Of a stretch of 64,000 nt of DNA, positions 17,819 to 26,365 are shown one piece after another. Origin of the DNA: Silanimonas sp021297925 (GTDB lineage: Bacteria; Pseudomonadota; Gammaproteobacteria; Xanthomonadales; Xanthomonadaceae); contig JAPZTL010000017.1 in assembly GCA_027532825.1 (NCBI GenBank), positions 1 through 64,000 of the forward strand, read 5' to 3'. Position 1 is the first letter of the stretch; every line of letters starts with the position of its first letter. Both the position numbers and the translations under genes were made by a program. The notes under the pieces were generated by a model, which saw only the letters and a list, made by a program, of their open reading frames with translations, was not told the origin of the DNA and made no database searches.

Positions 17819-19147
17819 TCAACCAGCGCCGGGCAGGCGCGCGAGTTCCTGGGTGAGAAAGGACGACGTGCTCTGCAGCTGCGCGACGAGGCCGTCGAGC
17901 GCCGTGAACTGCCGCCGGTAGTTGTCCTCGATGCGCGAGATGCGCACGTCGAGGCGCTCGCGATCGCTAAGCAGTCCCTGCAGACGATCGTTCAGGGCCT
18001 TGGTTCGGGCGTCGAGCAGGCCGGTGTTGGGCGCGACGGCGCCTTCGAGGCGGGCCGAAAGGACAGCCCCGAGGCTGCCCACGCGTTCCTTGTCGAACAG
18101 GCGCTCCACCGCCGCGGGATTGGTCGCGAGAGCCGCATCGAATTTGCTGACGTCGATGCTGAGCGAACCGTCCTTGCTGCTCCTGATGCCGATCGCGCTG
18201 AGCTCGTCGAAGGCGTCGCCGATGGCCCCGCGGAGCTGCTGTTGCAGCCCGCGCACGGCGGCATCGCCAAGCAGCGGCCCGCCGGTGCGCGATTCGGCGT
18301 TGTAGGCACTGGCGTTGCGCAGCTGGGTCAGCGCGGCGTTGTAGGCGCCAACGAAGGTCTGCATCGCCGTGCGGACGTTCGCATTGTCGGCGACGATGTC
18401 GAGCGTGAAGGTGCTGTTGTCCTGCGCCTTGGTCAGGTCGAGGGTGACGCCGTCGATCAGGTCGGTCAGGCGGTTGCTGTCGGCCGTTCGGGTCACGCCA
18501 TCCACTTTCACCACCGCATCCGTGGCCGTCGTGGTGACGGCCAGGCCATTGGTGAAGGTGGCGATGCTGCCGGTGGCGTTGATGGTGATCGCGCCGGCGG
18601 TGCCGGCCTTGGCGGCGTTCAGCACCAGCACGTTGCCGGCATCGCCGTTGACGACGGTGGCCGAGAGGCCCTTGCCGCCCGTGGCCGTGTTGATGGCGTC
18701 GCGCAGTTCGGTGATGGTGTTGGTCGCGCCGAGCGCGACGTTGAACGTCTCGGTGCCCACGGTGAAGCTCAGGGTGCCGCTACCGAGGTCGGCGCTGGAG
18801 GTGACGGGGCCACTCTGGCGCTTCTGCGCCGTCGCCAGCGATTCGACCTCGATGCTGTAGCGGCCGAGCGCGGCGGTGCTGGTGGCCGAGGCGGTGAAGC
18901 CCGCATCCGCCTGGATGGTGGTCTTTCGGGCGGCGACGCCGCTCGTGCCGTCGAGGGCGTTGGCAGCCGTGCGGAGGCTGGAGAGCGCGGTCTTGATCTG
19001 GTTGAACGCGGCGAGGTCGGCGCGCGCGTCGGTTTCCCGGCGGGCGATCCGCTGCTCCTGCGGCGCGCGCTCGGCCGCCACCAGCTGGGACACCAGCTGG
19101 TTGACATTGATGCCGGACCCGATGCCGGGACTGGAAATCGAACCCAT
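17819..19147 (-). CDS. fliD: Flagellar cap protein FliD (HAP2)
   Basis: 442 residues. The conserved N-terminus is SSPGIGSGINVNQLVSQLVA with a coiled coil (ERAPQEQRIARRETDARADL). The central variable region is Ser/Thr/Ala-rich, and the C-terminal FliD_C coiled coil (RLQGLLSDRERLDVRISRIE) ends QLQSTSSFLTQELARLPGAG. FliD forms the pentameric cap under which flagellin folds at the filament tip. It is followed by fliS at 6 bp, so fliD-fliS-fliT-like-PilZ form one unit. A GCCGATAT element 24 bp upstream suggests FliA control. Confidence 0.95.
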   Translation of the reverse strand: MGSISSPGIGSGINVNQLVSQLVAAERAPQEQRIARRETDARADLAAFNQIKTALSSLRTAANALDGTSGVAARKTTIQADAGFTASATSTAALGRYSIEVESLATAQKRQSGPVTSSADLGSGTLSFTVGTETFNVALGATNTITELRDAINTATGGKGLSATVVNGDAGNVLVLNAAKAGTAGAITINATGSIATFTNGLAVTTTATDAVVKVDGVTRTADSNRLTDLIDGVTLDLTKAQDNSTFTLDIVADNANVRTAMQTFVGAYNAALTQLRNASAYNAESRTGGPLLGDAAVRGLQQQLRGAIGDAFDELSAIGIRSSKDGSLSIDVSKFDAALATNPAAVERLFDKERVGSLGAVLSARLEGAVAPNTGLLDARTKALNDRLQGLLSDRERLDVRISRIEDNYRRQFTALDGLVAQLQSTSSFLTQELARLPGAG

Positions 19148-19170
19148 GGCGTACTCCTCGACTGCTCTGG

Positions 19171-19197
19171 ATATCGGCCGCGCCCCCGGGGCCTGAA
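19171..19197 (-). promoter_or_regulatory. Possible sigma-28 promoter of fliD
   Basis: Minus strand GCCGATAT (19178-19171) is 7 of 8 to the FliA -10 box GCCGATAA. Eleven bases upstream is TTCAGGCC, a poor match to TAAAGTTT. It is supported mainly by the -10. Confidence 0.4.
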
Positions 19198-19236
19198 GCT
19201 ACGCCGCCGGGGACAGGGCCGCCAGTGCGCGCCGGT

Positions 19237-20451
19237 TCAGCCCCGCAGCAGGGTCAGGACGTTCTGCGGGATCTGGTTCGCCTGCGCCAGCATCGCCGTG
19301 CCGGCCTGCTGCAGGATCTGCGTGCGGGTCAGTTCGGCGGTTTCGCGGGCGTAGTCGGCATCGCGGATGCGGCTGCGCGAGGCCGTCAGGTTCTCGGAGT
19401 TCGTCGTCAGGTTGGCGATCACCGAGCTGAAGCGGTTCTGGATGGCACCCAGGTCGGCGCGACCCCCATTTACCGTGGTCAGCGACAGATCCACGATGGC
19501 AAGGGCCCGTCCGGCGCCGACCACCGTCGAGATGTCGAGGGTGTCGAGGTAGGCCGGGTTGCCGGCCGGGGGCGCGCTGTTCGCTGCCGGCGGCGTGCCG
19601 AGGGTGATGCCTGCCGTGGTGCTGCTCACCGTGCCGTAGTCAACCGCATAGCCGGCGAAAGCACCGCTGGCATTCACCGACTGGCGAACGGACGAGAAGG
19701 TGATGTCCACGCCGTTCGACGCGACCTCCGCATACAGGCCGGTCTCGCCGATCTTCGTGTTGATGGCCGCCGCGATCCGGCTGGTGACCTGCGCCGCGGT
19801 GTCGCCGATTCGGATCTCGACGTCGTCGATGGCGATCACGTTGTTCAGGCTGTCCGTCACGGTGATGCCGGTGATGCTGGCCGACGCCGTCGCCGTGCCG
19901 CTGGCGACCGTCGTCCCGGTGAACGCGTCGAAGACCGCGCCGCCGAGGCTGGCCGCGCGCGTGTCCGCCGTCTCGGTGATCGCGATCGCCTGGCCGGCGT
20001 TGGCGCCGACCTGGAAGAGTTGCGCGGTGAAGGAGCCGTCGAGCAGCTTGGTGCCATTGAACTCGGCCTGCTTCGCGACCCGATCGACTTCATCGATCAG
20101 CTGCTGGACCTCGGAATTGAGTGCGTCACGGTCGCTCTGGCTGTTGGTCGCATTGGCCGACTGCACGGCCAGTTCGCGGATGCGCTGCAGGTTGTTGCCC
20201 ACTTCGCCCAGCGCGCCCTCCGCCACCTGGGCCAGCGAGATGCCGTCATTGGCATTGCGAGCGGCCTGGTTCAGGCCTCGGATCTGGGTGGTGAAGCGCT
20301 CGGAGATGGCCAGGCCGGCCGCGTCGTCGCGGGCGCTGTTGATGCGCAGGCCCGAGGACAGACGCTGGATCGTCGTGGCCAGGGACGCGCTGTTGGTCGA
20401 GAGATTCCGCTGGGCATTCAGCGAAATCGTGTTCGTATTGATGATGCTCAT
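19237..20451 (-). CDS. fliC: Flagellin, copy 1
   Basis: 404 residues. The D0/D1 N-terminus is IINTNTISLNAQRNLSTNSA through RDDAAGLAISERFTTQIRGL, and the C-terminus is SRIRDADYARETAELTRTQI then LQQAGTAMLAQANQIPQNVL. The central D2/D3 part (about 175-310) is Ser/Thr/Ala/Gly-rich and differs from copy 2; it is the likely surface for glycosylation. The conserved ends are nearly identical to those of the gene at 20726-21925, which indicates a tandem duplication. It has its own exact sigma-54 element at 20626-20641. Downstream are fliD and fliS on the same strand. Confidence 0.97.
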   Translation of the reverse strand: MSIINTNTISLNAQRNLSTNSASLATTIQRLSSGLRINSARDDAAGLAISERFTTQIRGLNQAARNANDGISLAQVAEGALGEVGNNLQRIRELAVQSANATNSQSDRDALNSEVQQLIDEVDRVAKQAEFNGTKLLDGSFTAQLFQVGANAGQAIAITETADTRAASLGGAVFDAFTGTTVASGTATASASITGITVTDSLNNVIAIDDVEIRIGDTAAQVTSRIAAAINTKIGETGLYAEVASNGVDITFSSVRQSVNASGAFAGYAVDYGTVSSTTAGITLGTPPAANSAPPAGNPAYLDTLDISTVVGAGRALAIVDLSLTTVNGGRADLGAIQNRFSSVIANLTTNSENLTASRSRIRDADYARETAELTRTQILQQAGTAMLAQANQIPQNVLTLLRG

Positions 20452-20625
20452 GACCGGGAATCCTCAATGGACGTTGGGAAGGGTCCGGCAGCCGGTGGGG
20501 ACGGGCCGCGGAGGACGCACCCGTCCGCCCCCTGCCCTGACAACAGCGGCCACTGCTCGCCGAACAGACGGACCCGCGACGGCGCCCGCCGACCCGGCGG
20601 TGTTCCGTCGGGCCACCCCCCGTGT

Positions 20626-20641
20626 TGCAAGCCCCGTGCCA
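20626..20641 (-). promoter_or_regulatory. Sigma-54 promoter of flagellin copy 1
   Basis: Minus strand TGGCAC-GGGGC-TTGCA, an exact -24/-12 element in the 274-bp gap between the flagellin genes, 175 bp upstream of the copy-1 start. No sigma-28-like element was found in this gap. Confidence 0.65.
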
Positions 20642-20650
20642 TGGCGCGCC

Positions 20651-20687
20651 AAAACGACGACGCCCCCGGACCAGGCCGGGGGCGTCG
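20651..20687 (-). terminator. Intrinsic terminator of flagellin copy 2
   Basis: A perfect 12-bp stem CGACGCCCCCGG / CCGGGGGCGTCG (20658-20669 and 20676-20687) with a six-base loop, followed on the minus strand by CGTCGTTTT. It lies 38 bp after the copy-2 stop, just upstream of the sigma-54 site for copy 1, so the two flagellin genes are separate transcription units. Confidence 0.75.
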
Positions 20688-20725
20688 GGTTGCCACGGTG
20701 CCGGCCGGGAGGCCGGCGCTGGCAG

Positions 20726-21925
20726 TTACCGCAGCAGCGAGAGCACGTTCTGCGGGATCTGGTTGGCCTGGGCCAGCATCGCCGTGCCGGCCTGCTGCAG
20801 GATCTGCGTGCGGGTCAGCTCCGCCGTCTCCTTGGCGTAGTCCGCATCGCGGATACGGCTTCGCGAGGCCGTCAGGTTTTCCGAGCTGGTATTCAGGTTG
20901 GCCACCACCGACTGGAAGCGGTTCTGCACCGCACCGAGGTCGGCGCGGGCGCCGTTCACCGTCGTCAGGGCCTTGTCGATGATCGCCAAGGCCTGGCCGG
21001 CACCGGCAACGGTCGAGATGTCGAGGTCGTCAAGGAAGGCCGAGGCCGGCGCGACGGTGTTCTGGGCCGGGGCCGCGGCCAGGGTGATGCCGGCCGTCGA
21101 GCTGCTCAGCGTGCCGGTGTTGACGATGAAGCCGGTGAACGCGCCGCTGGAGTTCACCGATTCCCGCACGGAGGCGAAGTCGATGTTGGTGCCGTCGGCC
21201 GTGGCCAGCACACCGGTCTCACCGATCTTGGCGTTGATGGCCGCGACGATCTTGCCGGTCACGACGGCGCCGGTGTCGCCGATGGCGATCTCGACGTCAT
21301 CGATGGCGACCGCGTTGCCGAGACTGTCGGTCACCGAGATGCCGGTGATCGTGGCCGCCGCCGTGGCGGTGCCGGTCGCGGCGCCCGCGTCGGCTTCGGC
21401 GTCGAACACCGCGCCGCCCAGTGCCGCGGCCTGCGCGTTGGCCGTCTTGCCGATGCTGATCGCCTGGCCGGCGTTCGCACCCACCTGGAACAGCTGGCCG
21501 AGGAACGAGCCGTCCAGCAGCTTGGTGCCGTTGAACTCCGCCTGCTTCGCCACGCGGTCGACTTCGTCGACCAGCTGCGCGACTTCGGCGTTCAGGGCTT
21601 CGCGGTCGCCCTGGCTGTTGGTGGCGTTCGCCGACTGCACGGCGAGCTCGCGGATGCGCTGCAGGTTCGTGCCGACTTCGCCGAGGGCGCCTTCCGCCGT
21701 CTGCGCGAGGGAAATGGCGTCGTTGGCGTTGCGAACGGCGACGTTCAAGCCGCGGATCTGGGTGGTGAAGCGCTCCGAGATCGCGAGGCCGGCCGCGTCG
21801 TCGCGGGCGCTGTTGATGCGCAGGCCCGAGGACAGCCGCTGGATCGTCGTCGCCAGCGTGGCGCTGTTGGTCGAGAGATTGCGCTGTGCGTTCAGCGAAA
21901 TCGTGTTGGTGTTGATGACGCTCAT
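20726..21925 (-). CDS. fliC: Flagellin, copy 2
   Basis: 399 residues with the same conserved ends as copy 1 (VINTNTISLNAQRNLSTNSA at the start; TRTQILQQAGTAMLAQANQI and PQNVLSLLR at the end). The central region is distinct in detail, rich in Ala, Thr and Gly (AEADAGAATGTATAAATITG). Differences from copy 1 begin near residue 150 and end near 300. It is preceded by a good sigma-28 element and followed by a strong intrinsic terminator, so it is probably the late, FliA-dependent flagellin. Confidence 0.97.
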   Translation of the reverse strand: MSVINTNTISLNAQRNLSTNSATLATTIQRLSSGLRINSARDDAAGLAISERFTTQIRGLNVAVRNANDAISLAQTAEGALGEVGTNLQRIRELAVQSANATNSQGDREALNAEVAQLVDEVDRVAKQAEFNGTKLLDGSFLGQLFQVGANAGQAISIGKTANAQAAALGGAVFDAEADAGAATGTATAAATITGISVTDSLGNAVAIDDVEIAIGDTGAVVTGKIVAAINAKIGETGVLATADGTNIDFASVRESVNSSGAFTGFIVNTGTLSSSTAGITLAAAPAQNTVAPASAFLDDLDISTVAGAGQALAIIDKALTTVNGARADLGAVQNRFQSVVANLNTSSENLTASRSRIRDADYAKETAELTRTQILQQAGTAMLAQANQIPQNVLSLLR

Positions 21926-22024
21926 GGCAGGGTCTCCTGGTCGGGTCGTTACGCCGGTTCGACGGGGTGCCGTCCGGGGCCGCGGTGGGGGGCCGTGGCC
22001 CGGATCTCCCCGCTGCTGTGACCA

Positions 22025-22051
22025 GTAACGGCGTTTTCCCGCCCGGCTTTA
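22025..22051 (-). promoter_or_regulatory. Sigma-28 (FliA) promoter of flagellin copy 2
   Basis: Minus strand TAAAGCCG (22051-22044), an 11-base spacer, then GCCGTTAC (22032-22025), against consensus TAAAGTTT-N11-GCCGATAA. It ends 100 bp before the copy-2 start codon. Confidence 0.65.
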
Positions 22052-22076
22052 GCCCGGGGGCACCAGCGGATGTGAA

Positions 22077-23300
22077 TCAGCGCAAGTAATTGAAGAGCGA
22101 CAGGCTGGCGATGCGCTGGAAGCTGAGCTGGGCGGCGTCCAGCGCCGTGCTCTGCTGGGCGAGGCGGCTGGCGGCCTCGGCCATGTTGGTGTCGCGCAGG
22201 TCCGACAGGGTCGCCTTCAGCGTGACCGAGGTGGCCTCGCGCAAGGCCTGGGCCTCGTCGATGCCGGACAGCCGGGCGCCGCCGGCGGCCCGCCTGTCGA
22301 CGAAATGGTCCTGCGCCGCGGCGATGTTGGCCAGCGCCACGAAGATGGCGTTCTGCTGGCGCGTGCGCTCGATCACCGTGGTCGCCGGGGACTCGAGGGC
22401 ATCGGCGAGATCGTCCAACGTGCGGAAGATGTCCTGCGCAGCGGAGGGTTCCACCACGAACACGTCGCCGGTGGCGGGCTCGCCGTTGAGCCGCAGCTGC
22501 AGGCCCTGGAAGGTGATCGTCGTGCCCGGCGTGTAGGGCCCGGTCTGGGCCGGCACCAGCGGGGTACCGCCGGCATCGCGGATTTCCCAGGTCGTGGGGG
22601 ACGTGAACGCGATCTGGAAGCCGGCGTTGCCGGTGGCGGCCCAAGCGGCGCTGTCGACCACGCCGAAGGTGCCGAGCAGGCCAGTACCGACGTTGGCCGC
22701 GGCCGCGGAGGCGCGGACACGCCCGTCGCCGGTCGGGACGCGCATGAAGATCTCGCTGCCCGGGTCGGCGTCCTGCAGCGCCAGCGCAGGGGCGACCTCG
22801 ATGCGTCGCTGCATCTGGTCGCCGACGTAGCTGACGCCGGTGGGGGCGTCGACGAAGGGCGGGCGGTCGTCCTGGGCCCCACCGAACAGGTAGCGGCCCG
22901 CAGCGTCCGTGCTGTTGGCGATGCCGAGCAGGCCGTCGCGAATCTGGCGGATCTCGCGCGCGATGGAGGCGCGGTCGCCAGACGACAGCGGGGCGTTGGC
23001 GGCCTGGATGCTGAGTTCGCGGGCGCGCAGCAGGGCATCGCCGGCCTGGGCGAGATTGCTCTCCTGCAGGTTCAGCCGGTTGGCCAGCACGTTGGCGTTG
23101 AGGTCGAAGCGGTCCAGCTCGGCCAGCGAGCGGTCGATGGCGGTGGCGGCGCCGGCCGCCAGCGGATCGTCGGCGGCGCGGTTGACGCGGCGACCGCTGG
23201 ACAGCGTGTCCTGGGTGGCGATCAGCTCCGCCTGCCGGCGCAGCAGCTGCCCGATGTTGGCCTCGTAGAGCGCGTTGCTGGAGATGCGGTTCAGGCTCAT
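22077..23300 (-). CDS. flgL: Flagellar hook-filament junction protein FlgL (HAP3)
   Basis: 407 residues with a flagellin-like N-terminus: ISSNALYEANIGQLLRRQAE, then LSSGRRVNRAADDPLAAGAA. The C-terminal coiled coil is TLKATLSDLRDTNMAEAASR, then LAQQSTALDAAQLSFQRIAS and LSLFNYLR. FlgL forms the second junction ring between hook and filament. It lies 24 bp after flgK and is the last gene of the flgI-J-K-L unit. The sigma-28 site of fliC2 lies just beyond its 3' end. Confidence 0.95.
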   Translation of the reverse strand: MSLNRISSNALYEANIGQLLRRQAELIATQDTLSSGRRVNRAADDPLAAGAATAIDRSLAELDRFDLNANVLANRLNLQESNLAQAGDALLRARELSIQAANAPLSSGDRASIAREIRQIRDGLLGIANSTDAAGRYLFGGAQDDRPPFVDAPTGVSYVGDQMQRRIEVAPALALQDADPGSEIFMRVPTGDGRVRASAAAANVGTGLLGTFGVVDSAAWAATGNAGFQIAFTSPTTWEIRDAGGTPLVPAQTGPYTPGTTITFQGLQLRLNGEPATGDVFVVEPSAAQDIFRTLDDLADALESPATTVIERTRQQNAIFVALANIAAAQDHFVDRRAAGGARLSGIDEAQALREATSVTLKATLSDLRDTNMAEAASRLAQQSTALDAAQLSFQRIASLSLFNYLR

Positions 23301-23324
23301 GGCGGAGGTCCGTCAGTCGTGCGG

Positions 23325-25232
23325 TCAGCGCCGCACGGCGGAGAGGAAGGTCTGGAACACGGTGTCGGCGATCGAGATCACCTGCGCGGCGGCCTGGTAG
23401 GCCTGCTGGAAGCGCAGCAGGTCCGCCGCCTCCTCGTCGAGGTTCACGCCGGAGAGCGACTCACGCTGCTGCACGAGGGCGGCGTCGATGCCCTTCTGGC
23501 TGTCCAGCGAGAAGGTGGCCTCGCGCGCCTGCGAACCAATGCGCGTGGTCATCGCGACGATGGCGTCGTTGGCCGAGTTGGCGCCGCCGCCCAGCAGGCG
23601 GGCGTCGTCCAGGTTGGCCCAGACGCGCATGTTGGTGTTGTCGCTGGAACTGCTGGTGTTCGGGCCGACGCGGAAGACGTCGCCGGCGCGCGGCGCGCCG
23701 TCGAGCACCAGGCGCCAGCCGTCGCGGTCGATCGGGGCGCCCGGGGTATAAGTGCCGGTGACCGCGGGCACCAGCGGCGTGCCGCTGCCGTCCAGCAGCT
23801 CGTAGGCCGTCGGCGAGGTGAAGCGGACGCGGATCGGCGTGGTCAGGTCGGGGTCGTTCGCGTCGGTGACCGAGAGCGACACCACCCGGCCCTGCCCGAG
23901 GTTGGTCAGGTCGGCGCTGGGGCGGATCCGGCTGGCGGCGGCGATGCGGTTCGGGTCGTTGATCGCCACCGCGATGTCGCGCGCGGCGTTGCCCGTGGGC
24001 TCGATGAGGAAGCGGTCGTTCGCCGCGGGCGTGCCGGACGCGACGATCGACAGCCCGTTGACGAGGAAGGGGCTGGCGACAGTGCCGGCGCCGCTCAAGG
24101 CCACGGGGGTGCCGTCGTCGGCCCGGCGGGCGGTCCAGTTGGCGCCGTCGAAGCGGAACTCGAGCGGCACGCCGTCGAGCGCGCCGATGTCGGCGATCGT
24201 GACCGCCAGTGCGCCGCTGCCGGTGTTGTTGCGGTTGGCCAGCGGCGTCGGCGACGGCAGGGCGAAGAAATCGGTGCCGACGTTGCCGTTGAGGTCGAGG
24301 CCGCCGCGGCTGGTGCGGTTCACCGAATCGGCCAGCGCCGTGGCGATGCGGCCGAACTCGGCGCGACCCGCGTCGACCTGCTCGGCCCGCGCGGACAGCG
24401 CGCCCCCCAGCTTGCCGGCCACGCTCCCGGGACCGAGGCGGACGAGGCCGTTGGTGGTCTGCAGCGCGAGGATGAGCCGGTCCGGGCGGAAGTCGTCCGG
24501 GGTGGTGAGGAACCGCGACGCGGCGGCGCCCACGACCAGCGGCTGGCCGCCGCCCGTGAACACGTTCAGCGAGCCGTCCTCCTGCGGGACGGTGGTCACG
24601 CCGGTGAGTTCGGCGACCTGGCGGACGAGGCGGTCGCGCTGGTCGAGCAGGTCCGGCGGCGCGCCGCCGTTGCCGTTGCGCGCGATCTCGACATTGAGCC
24701 GCGCGATCTCGCCGGCGAGCCGGTTCACCTCGTCGGCCCCCCCGGCGAGGAGCGTGTCGATCTCGTTGTCGATCTGGTCGAGGCCTTGCTGCAGCAGGTC
24801 GAAGCGCGCGACGAGGGCGTCGGCGCGGCCCAGCAGCGCGGTGCGGGCCGCCTGCGAGGTGGGTTCGGCCGCCACGCCCTGCGCGGCGTCGAAGAACGCC
24901 GACCACACGCGCGGCAGGCCGGTGGTGGTGTCGGTGAACAGCTGGTCGATGCGGTTCGCGAAGCCGTCGACGAGCTCGAGACGGCCCATCTCGCCACGGC
25001 TGTCGAGCAGCCGGTTGGTGACGAGGGTGTCGGCGAGCCGGGTCACGCCGCTCACCTGGACGCCGGCGCCGAGGACGCTCAGGCCCAGGCGCTCGCCGGT
25101 GCGGTTCGTCAGTTCGACGCGCTGGCGCGTGTAGCCCTCGACGGTCGCGTTGGCGATGTTGTGGCTGGTGGTCGAGAGCGCCCGCTGGAAGGCGATCAGC
25201 GCGCTGGTGCCGTTGCCGAGGATGCTGGTCAT
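23325..25232 (-). CDS. flgK: Flagellar hook-filament junction protein FlgK (HAP1)
   Basis: About 635 residues. The rod-type N-terminus is SILGNGTSALIAFQRALSTT followed by SHNIANATVEGYTRQRVEL, and the C-terminal motif is VNLDEEAADLLRFQQAYQAA. FlgK is the first hook-filament adapter. ATG 25232 overlaps the flgJ stop (ATGA), which favours it over the GTG one codon upstream. The central region is long and variable, with repeated Ig-like beta segments. Confidence 0.95.
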   Translation of the reverse strand: MTSILGNGTSALIAFQRALSTTSHNIANATVEGYTRQRVELTNRTGERLGLSVLGAGVQVSGVTRLADTLVTNRLLDSRGEMGRLELVDGFANRIDQLFTDTTTGLPRVWSAFFDAAQGVAAEPTSQAARTALLGRADALVARFDLLQQGLDQIDNEIDTLLAGGADEVNRLAGEIARLNVEIARNGNGGAPPDLLDQRDRLVRQVAELTGVTTVPQEDGSLNVFTGGGQPLVVGAAASRFLTTPDDFRPDRLILALQTTNGLVRLGPGSVAGKLGGALSARAEQVDAGRAEFGRIATALADSVNRTSRGGLDLNGNVGTDFFALPSPTPLANRNNTGSGALAVTIADIGALDGVPLEFRFDGANWTARRADDGTPVALSGAGTVASPFLVNGLSIVASGTPAANDRFLIEPTGNAARDIAVAINDPNRIAAASRIRPSADLTNLGQGRVVSLSVTDANDPDLTTPIRVRFTSPTAYELLDGSGTPLVPAVTGTYTPGAPIDRDGWRLVLDGAPRAGDVFRVGPNTSSSSDNTNMRVWANLDDARLLGGGANSANDAIVAMTTRIGSQAREATFSLDSQKGIDAALVQQRESLSGVNLDEEAADLLRFQQAYQAAAQVISIADTVFQTFLSAVRR

Positions 25233-26356
25233 CACAGGCCTCCGAGGCTGGCGGCGAACAGGGTGGCGCCGGCGGACGGACCGCGGGCGTCGTCGACCTC
25301 GAGGCGGCCGAGTGCGCGCTCGAGCGTGGGGCCGGTGGCAATCGCTTCGATCTTGCGGGCGTAGGCCGGATCGGTGGCGTAGCCGGCACGCTGCAGCGCT
25401 TGCGCGAAGCCGCGGATGTCCTCGCCCGCACCCACCGCGCCGGCGTAGCGGGCGCTGCGGCCGACCAGGGCGGCGTAGTCGTCGAAGCTGGCGCCGACGT
25501 CGTCGTAGGCGCGGAATGCGGCCCGCTCGGTGCGGAAGCCGCCGCCGGCGTATTCCTGCGTGGCCGTCTGCACGGTGTCGCCGCGCCAGCGCGAACCGGC
25601 CTTGATGCCGAAGTAGTTGTTCGCCGTGCCGCCTTCGCCACGGATCGTGCTGCGGCCCCAGCCGGTCTCGAGCGCGGCCTGCGCGACGATGGCGCGCGGG
25701 TCGACGCCCAGTTCGCGGGCGACGCGCTGGGCATGCGGCCAGACTTTCTCGACGAAGGCCTCGGCGCGGTTGGCCGCGGCGCGGTTCGTGCGCACCGGCG
25801 CCGGCGGTTCGGCGGCCACCGTGGCGCGGCGCTCGACGGCGGCCTGCAGGCGCGTGACGGCTTCGGCCGGGATCCAGTCACGGCGGGCGGCCTCGACGCC
25901 GCGCGGCGCGGCCATCGGCAGCGGCGTGGCCCCGCTGCGCGCGGCCAGCTCGGCGGGACGCGCGGCGAGGGGGCGCGGGTATTCGTTGAGCGGCAGCATG
26001 GCCGGCCGCGCGTCGCCCACGGCCTTCGGGACCGCGCCGGGCCGCAGCGGCAGCGGCGCGCCGGTCGCTCCGGGCGAAGGGGTCGGGGCCTGCTGCTGTT
26101 CGATCTGCCGCGCGATCATCGGCGCCAGCCCGAGGCCGCGGCCCCGGGTCATGGCCTCGGCCAGCTTCTGGTCGTACAGGTCGCGGAACTGGCCGGCGGC
26201 GCCGGGGAAGCTGGCGTCGTCCGGCGTGGCCTCGCGCATGGCGCGGATCATCATCTGCGCGAACAGGCCCTCCATGTCGCGCGCGACCTTGTCGACCCGC
26301 GCCGCGTCGGGGGCGGCCGGGGCCTGCAGGGGCATGGGGCGGGCGTCGATGCGCAT
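25232..26356 (-). CDS. flgJ: Flagellar rod-assembly muramidase FlgJ
   Basis: 374 residues, two domains. The N-terminal rod-binding domain (about 15-90) contains VARDMEGLFAQMMIRAMREA and the LYDQKLAEAM segment. The C-terminal glucosaminidase (about 200-350) contains ARELGVDPRAIVAQAALETG with the catalytic Glu, and GWGRSTIRGEGGTANNYFGI. It caps the growing rod and cuts peptidoglycan to let it through. The linker is Pro/Ala-rich. It lies 9 bp after flgI and overlaps flgK by 4 bp. Confidence 0.95.
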   Translation of the reverse strand: MRIDARPMPLQAPAAPDAARVDKVARDMEGLFAQMMIRAMREATPDDASFPGAAGQFRDLYDQKLAEAMTRGRGLGLAPMIARQIEQQQAPTPSPGATGAPLPLRPGAVPKAVGDARPAMLPLNEYPRPLAARPAELAARSGATPLPMAAPRGVEAARRDWIPAEAVTRLQAAVERRATVAAEPPAPVRTNRAAANRAEAFVEKVWPHAQRVARELGVDPRAIVAQAALETGWGRSTIRGEGGTANNYFGIKAGSRWRGDTVQTATQEYAGGGFRTERAAFRAYDDVGASFDDYAALVGRSARYAGAVGAGEDIRGFAQALQRAGYATDPAYARKIEAIATGPTLERALGRLEVDDARGPSAGATLFAASLGGL

Positions 26357-26365
26357 GGCGGCGGC

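Noticed and set aside
22305..25364. 1019-codon plus-strand frame opposite flgL and flgK
   Set aside because: GC-rich antisense frame; the minus strand carries clear FlgL and FlgK sequences.
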